In this document: piece after piece, positions 60,080-64,000 of the stretch | How positions within the stretch are numbered: position 1 is the first letter of the stretch | How the letters are laid out: each line of letters opens with the position of its first letter | Assembly: GCF_030063335.1 (NCBI RefSeq) | Contig: NZ_JASISW010000001.1 | Coordinates: 186,001-250,000 of the forward strand | From: Rhodococcus sp. G-MC3 | GTDB taxonomy: Bacteria; Actinomycetota; Actinomycetes; Mycobacteriales; Mycobacteriaceae | DNA length: 64,000 bases | Reading direction: 5' to 3' | The notes under the pieces: model-generated | The model's database searches: none | What the model saw: only the letters and a program-made list of their open reading frames with translations | What the model was told of the DNA's origin: nothing | Program-made: the position numbers and the translations under genes

Positions 60080-60946
60080 TCAGGACCTGTCCGCGCGTGG
60101 TCGCGGCTGGCACTTCGGGCAGCTGTACGAGGATCGGTTCATGAACTTCTCGCGCCGGATGGGGCTTCCGCATCGCGAGCACGGCCGACCTTCCTGGCCG
60201 TAGGCGTCGAGCGAGCGGTCGAAGTACCCGGACTCGCCGTTGACATTGACGTAGAGCGCATCGAACGACGTGCCGCCCTGCGCCAAAGCCTCGCCCATCA
60301 CCGCCTGGGTGGCGACGAGCAACCGGCGCAACGCCGGGCGTGTCAATGTCTCCGCGATTCGGTTTCCGTGAATCTTCGCGCGCCACAACGCTTCGTCCGC
60401 ATAAATGTTGCCCACTCCGGACAGAACTGTTTGATCCAGAATCGCGCGTTTGATCTCGGTCTGCTTAGCCCGCAGAACGCTCACCACTGCTTCCGCGTCG
60501 AACAGCGGATCGACAGGATCGCGCGCGATGTGAGCCACCGGCACGGGAACGATAGAACCGTCGACGTCCTGGAGTGTTGCCAGCGCCCACCCACCGAACG
60601 TGCGCTGATCGACGAATCGGAGGTCGGCACCATTGTCCAGCCTGGCTCGGATGCGCAGGTGCTTCTCGTCCGGGACGGCGGGAGGCTGGACCAGCATCTG
60701 ACCACTCATTCCGAGATGCACGACGATGGCGACATCACGGGGTTCGAGGGGAAGCCACAGGTACTTTCCGCGGCGTTCGGCCGAGGAAATCTGCCTACCA
60801 CGCAGTTGCCCGATCAGATCCTTACCACCGGCGAAATGACGTCGGACCGCGCGAGGATGAAGGACGTCCACCGATTCGATCGTGGTCCCGACAACGTGGG
60901 CTTCGAGTCCGCGGCGCACGACCTCGACTTCGGGAAGCTCAGGCAT
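60080..60946 (-). CDS. mutM: Formamidopyrimidine-DNA glycosylase
   Basis: Excises 8-oxoguanine and formamidopyrimidines. The 288-residue protein starts [18 protein letters not shown] (Pro2 and Glu3 catalytic), has the His/Lys segment [13 protein letters not shown], the H2TH region [18 protein letters not shown], and the C-terminal zinc finger [13 protein letters not shown] with SYSCPKCQ. Overlaps the rnc stop by eight bases. Confidence 0.96.
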   Translation of the reverse strand: MPELPEVEVVRRGLEAHVVGTTIESVDVLHPRAVRRHFAGGKDLIGQLRGRQISSAERRGKYLWLPLEPRDVAIVVHLGMSGQMLVQPPAVPDEKHLRIRARLDNGADLRFVDQRTFGGWALATLQDVDGSIVPVPVAHIARDPVDPLFDAEAVVSVLRAKQTEIKRAILDQTVLSGVGNIYADEALWRAKIHGNRIAETLTRPALRRLLVATQAVMGEALAQGGTSFDALYVNVNGESGYFDRSLDAYGQEGRPCSRCGSPIRREKFMNRSSYSCPKCQPRPRADRS

Positions 60947-61709
60947 CCACGCCGGCGGTGTAGGCCGAGTCCGGCGAGAGCGCGTTCCACGCCGTGCTCG
61001 CGGCCTTCTGCTCCGCTTCTTTCTTCGATCGGCCCATACCTACGCCGTAAGGCCTGCCGCCCACGAGCACGGTGGCAGTAAATTCCTTGTCGTGATCAGG
61101 ACCGGTGGACGAGATCTCGTATGCGGGCACGCCGAGAGACTTCTCCGCAGTCAGCTCCTGCAAGCTCGTCTTCCAGTCGAGGCCTGCGCCGAGACGCGGC
61201 GCTCGGTCGAGAAGACCTGCGAAGAGGGCAAGTACTACACGCCGAGCAGCGTCGATGCCGTGCTGAAGGTGGATCGCGCCCAAGAGCGATTCCATACCGT
61301 CCGCGAGGATGCTCGGCTTGTTGCGGCCACCGGTTTGCTCCTCACCCTTGCCGAGAAGCAAATGGCGTCCGAGACCGCCTTCGCCGAGTTCGCGCGCGAC
61401 CTCGGCGAGTGCATGCATGTTCACGACGCTGGCACGAATCTTCGCCAATTCACCTTCCGACTTTGCGGGGTGAACTTCGTAGAGTCGCTCGGTGATCGTC
61501 AAACCCAGCACCGAATCGCCAAGAAACTCCAGGCGTTCATTGGTGGGTAGACCGCCCTGCTCGTAGGCGTACGAGCGGTGCGTCAACGCCAACGTCAACA
61601 ATGGTTCGTCCAGTACAACGCCGAGAGCGGCGAGAAGCGACTCTCGGTCGTCCCCGCCGCTTTCGGCTGGCTTGCTGTTCGATGAGGCAGAACTGCCCTT
61701 GTTCGTCAC
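60939..61709 (-). CDS. rnc: Ribonuclease III
   Basis: Processes rRNA precursors and double-stranded RNA. GTG 61709, with AGGAG upstream, gives 256 residues. The signature [20 protein letters not shown] with acidic metal ligands, [15 protein letters not shown], and a C-terminal double-stranded RNA-binding domain ([20 protein letters not shown], then [15 protein letters not shown]) are present. Follows rpmF by 22 bases and overlaps mutM. Confidence 0.96.
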   Translation of the reverse strand: MTNKGSSASSNSKPAESGGDDRESLLAALGVVLDEPLLTLALTHRSYAYEQGGLPTNERLEFLGDSVLGLTITERLYEVHPAKSEGELAKIRASVVNMHALAEVARELGEGGLGRHLLLGKGEEQTGGRNKPSILADGMESLLGAIHLQHGIDAARRVVLALFAGLLDRAPRLGAGLDWKTSLQELTAEKSLGVPAYEISSTGPDHDKEFTATVLVGGRPYGVGMGRSKKEAEQKAASTAWNALSPDSAYTAGVDA

Positions 61710-61731
61710 AGTGCGTCCGCTCCTAGGGAGA

Positions 61732-61914
61732 TCAGACAGCTGCTGCGACCTGGCGGCCCTTGTAGGTGCCGCACGAGGGGCACACGATGTGGGGCAGCGT
61801 CTTCTCGCCGCAACCACGGTTGGGGCACGTCACGAGGGTCGGCACAGTGGTCTTCCACTGTGCACGACGCGACCTCGTGTTGGAACGCGACATTTTGCGC
61901 TTCGGGACAGCCAC
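61732..61914 (-). CDS. rpmF: 50S ribosomal protein L32
   Basis: A 60-residue protein, [20 protein letters not shown] at the start. It keeps four cysteines (two in [14 protein letters not shown], two in [10 protein letters not shown]), so it is the zinc-ribbon C+ form rather than a zinc-starvation paralogue. It follows the DUF177 gene by two bases, as in most bacteria. Confidence 0.96.
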   Translation of the reverse strand: MAVPKRKMSRSNTRSRRAQWKTTVPTLVTCPNRGCGEKTLPHIVCPSCGTYKGRQVAAAV

Positions 61915-61916
61915 TT

Positions 61917-62525
61917 CTACTTCTCCTCGGCTTCGTTGTTCACAAGTTCTGTGCTCGGTTCTGATTCCACGCCAAATTTGGCTGCAAGACCAGCCCAGCG
62001 AGGATCAAGTATGTCATGACTGTGGCCAGAATCAGCAATCGCCAGGCGAACGCCGCATTCGGAGCACAGTCCCAGGCAGTCTTCGCGGCACAGCGGATTG
62101 AGCGGAAGCTCCAATCCGACCGAATCCACGATGCCCGGTTCTAGGTCTATCTGATCGTCGAGGATGCGATGAATCTCGTCCTCGTCGGTCGTTTCTTCCG
62201 TGACGCTGTTCGGGTAGGCGAACAGCTCGGTGAGATACACGTCCACCGAACCGGTAACCGGTTCAAGACAGCGACTGCATTCGCCCGCTGTGTCGGCCCG
62301 AACGGTGCCCGTAACGAGAACACCTTCGGACGCGGCTTCCAGCCTGAGATCGAGCTCGACAGGCGATCCGACCTCGATGGCGATCGCGTCCAGTCCAATG
62401 CGTTCCGACGCTTCCACCGTCCGCTGGATCTGCATCATCGATCCGGGCCTGCGGCTCAGGCTGTCGATATCCAGAACGAATCCCGTCCCGGGTTCGGAAC
62501 GAGAGGTCTTACGGCGGCTAGGCAC
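61917..62525 (-). CDS. DUF177 (YceD-like) rRNA-associated protein
   Basis: A 202-residue protein. The conserved DUF177 features are [20 protein letters not shown] in the middle and [18 protein letters not shown] near the end, giving two Cys pairs or triplets that may bind metal. In E. coli and plants the family is required for 23S rRNA accumulation. Always adjacent to rpmF. Confidence 0.93.
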   Translation of the reverse strand: MPSRRKTSRSEPGTGFVLDIDSLSRRPGSMMQIQRTVEASERIGLDAIAIEVGSPVELDLRLEAASEGVLVTGTVRADTAGECSRCLEPVTGSVDVYLTELFAYPNSVTEETTDEDEIHRILDDQIDLEPGIVDSVGLELPLNPLCREDCLGLCSECGVRLAIADSGHSHDILDPRWAGLAAKFGVESEPSTELVNNEAEEK

Positions 62526-62707
62526 AACGAATCTTTCTGATCGACGTCAGGGAACACAGTCACGAGAAACAACACAGTCACGACAGTTGTGGACCGCTTC
62601 CGCTTTCGAGCGGCAACAGGCAACCACTCGACGATACGCAACTGCGCATGTGTGGGCAAATTCGAGGACGGCGCTACCGCTGACCTTCCGACAGCGCTGA
62701 TCGCGTC

Positions 62708-63475
62708 CTATCGGCGAGGACGACGGAAGTCATCGGCTGGATCCGTGCCGTAATCGGGGACACCCGATCCAGTGCGTAGCTGCTGGCGCCCGCGCCCGAC
62801 CGACCGAATCGTGCCGGTGAGGAACTCTTCGAACTCGGCGAGCTTGGTGTCGACGTACACGTCGCACTCGCTCCTCATACGGTCCGACTCTGCGTGAGCT
62901 CCGTCGATGACGCGGGCCGACTCTGCGCGGGCTGCCTGCACCACTTCCGTCTGAGCGACGAGGCGAGCCTGTTCCTCGGTTCCGTCGGCCACCGACCGAT
63001 CGTAGGACGCCTGCCCCGATTCGATCATGCGGTCCGCTTCCGATCGAGCACGCGTCGTCAGGTCCTCGTACTCCTGACGACCACCTTCGACGGTGCGCTC
63101 CGCGGTGTCGTTCGCGTCGTCGACGAGTTGCTCTGCATGCGCGGTGGCCTCGGAGACCATGCGATCGGCTTGAGCTTTGGCATCTGCGAGGATCCGGTCC
63201 GCCGAGTCGCGCGCGTTCTCGACGGTGTCCTGCGCCTCGTTGTTTGCGGTGGTGACGGTCTTGTCCGCGATTGCTCTGGCATCGCCGACCAGCTTGTCCT
63301 TATGGTCGAGCACGTCCTGGGCATCGTCGAGTTCGCCGGGAATCGAGTCACGGACATCGTCGAGCAATTCCAGGACGTCGCCGCGTGGAACCACGCAGCC
63401 TGCGGTCATCGGGACGCCGCGCGCCTCCTCGACAATCGCGACGAGCTCGTCGAGCGCCTCGAATACGCGATACAC
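62708..63475 (-). CDS. sepIVA: SepIVA-like DivIVA-domain cell-division protein
   Basis: GTG 63475 gives 255 residues starting MYRVFEALDELVAIVEEARG, nearly the same beginning as Rv2927c of M. tuberculosis; the longer upstream frame is unlikely. After VPMTAGCVVPRGDVLELLDD and SIPGELDDAQDVLDHKDKL comes a long alanine/acid-rich coiled coil with an approximate 11-residue periodicity (AQADRMVSEATAHAEQLVDD). A basic, Pro-containing tail ends the protein. It should act at the septum and in polar growth, as mycobacterial SepIVA does. Confidence 0.9.
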   Translation of the reverse strand: MYRVFEALDELVAIVEEARGVPMTAGCVVPRGDVLELLDDVRDSIPGELDDAQDVLDHKDKLVGDARAIADKTVTTANNEAQDTVENARDSADRILADAKAQADRMVSEATAHAEQLVDDANDTAERTVEGGRQEYEDLTTRARSEADRMIESGQASYDRSVADGTEEQARLVAQTEVVQAARAESARVIDGAHAESDRMRSECDVYVDTKLAEFEEFLTGTIRSVGRGRQQLRTGSGVPDYGTDPADDFRRPRR

Positions 63476-63649
63476 CGGTAACCCCAATCGTCGACACTGC
63501 AAGTGAATCCAACTCTTGAAAACATCTGATGCTGGTTGTGGCTTCTCCAGCATCACCCAGTTTGCCTGGTGATTGCGCCGACCGTGTGTCATGCACTCGG
63601 TGTGTCGCTCTCCGGCGTGTTCGAGCGCTACCGATACGGCCACCCGATT

Positions 63650-64000
63650 CTAGGCTTCGGCGTTACGTTCAGCGATCCGCGCGAGCAACTTGGCATGTAC
63701 GGCCGGAGGGACCATGTCCTCGACATCGCCACCGTAGGTGGCCACTTCCTTCACCAACGAACTGGACAGGAAACTGTGCGCGGGGTTGGCCGGAAAGAAC
63801 AGAGTGTCGACCCCCGTCAATTTCCGATTCATCTGAGCCATTTGAAGTTCGTAGTCGAAATCTATTGCTCCACGTAGGCCCTTGACGATGGCCGTGAAAC
63901 CCAGTTCGCGCGCATAGTCGACGAGCAAACCCTGCCAGGACGCGATTCGTACATTCCCCAGCTGCGAGGTCGACTCACCGAGCAATTCGATGCGCTCGTC
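63650..64000 (-). CDS. coaD: Phosphopantetheine adenylyltransferase, C-terminal part (cut by window edge)
   Basis: The last 116 codons of CoaD, which makes dephospho-CoA. The visible segment begins with DERIELLGESTSQLGNVRI, then WQGLLVDYARELGFTAIVKG, LRGAIDFDYELQMAQMNRKL, and the active-site Ser-rich loop HSFLSSSLVKEVATYGGDVE. The N-terminal nucleotide-binding HxGH lies beyond base 64000. The 174 bases between coaD and sepIVA hold no gene that I can support. Confidence 0.95.
   Translation of the reverse strand, partial: DERIELLGESTSQLGNVRIASWQGLLVDYARELGFTAIVKGLRGAIDFDYELQMAQMNRKLTGVDTLFFPANPAHSFLSSSLVKEVATYGGDVEDMVPPAVHAKLLARIAERNAEA

Overview
The window is a stretch of actinobacterial core chromosome. 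High GC content, frequent GTG starts and GTGA/ATGA/TGATG stop-start overlaps, mycothione reductase, Lsr2, a SepIVA-type coiled-coil protein, a Rip1-type site-2 protease and adenylylatable PII together point to a mycolic-acid actinomycete, most likely Rhodococcus. From memory of M. tuberculosis, gene order runs parallel to the Rv2850c-Rv2927c block and ends in coaD (Rv2965c in M. tuberculosis). Both ends of the window cut genes: the magnesium-chelatase-type ATPase at base 1 and coaD at base 64000.

Layout. 1-9.4 kb: a cobalamin riboswitch in front of the chelatase-like ATPase, an acetyltransferase, malate:quinone oxidoreductase, an alpha/beta hydrolase coupled to mycothione reductase, cobyric acid synthase coupled to methionine aminopeptidase, and a GAF-LuxR regulator. 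9.4-19.6 kb: a penicillin-binding lipoprotein, a GNAT protein, then ispG-rip1-dxr (non-mevalonate isoprenoid steps around an intramembrane protease), puuE and rlmN. 19.7-25.7 kb: a citrate-lyase-like enzyme and a methyltransferase, then the rpsB-tsf-pyrH-frr-cdsA translation/lipid cluster. 26-34.3 kb: M23 peptidase, a MinD/ParA-type ATPase, xerC, a siderophore-interacting protein under a probable iron box, a lone PP-loop (QueC-like) protein that breaks the expected synteny, and the coupled yraN-comM-dprA set. 34.5-44.2 kb: an lsr2 gene under an AT-rich promoter region, a newly noticed 52-residue membrane protein, DUF2469, rnhB, lepB, rplS, a membrane protein, tex, an lppW-like lipoprotein and rpsP-khpA-rimM-trmD. 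44.4-54.5 kb: a decayed CAAX-protease-like gene, amidohydrolase, ffh, an M23 peptidase, and amt-glnB-glnD followed by ftsY. 54.5-64 kb: smc, acylphosphatase, a secreted beta-propeller protein, an OsmC-like protein, mutM, rnc, rpmF, DUF177, sepIVA and coaD.

Functionally the window links ribosome assembly and translation (rpsB, tsf, frr, rplS, rpsP, rimM, trmD, khpA, rpmF, rlmN, map), protein targeting (ffh, ftsY, lepB), nitrogen sensing (amt-glnB-glnD), chromosome maintenance (smc, xerC, rnhB, mutM, rnc, dprA, comM) and envelope homeostasis (rip1, PBP, M23 peptidases, sepIVA). I see no tRNA, rRNA, insertion sequence, prophage or CRISPR array. The least explained items are the PP-loop protein, the MinD-like ATPase with its 20-bp palindrome, a long hairpin between convergent genes at 5.3 kb, and a recurring habit of 15-18 bp in-frame repeats in the tails and linkers of housekeeping proteins.
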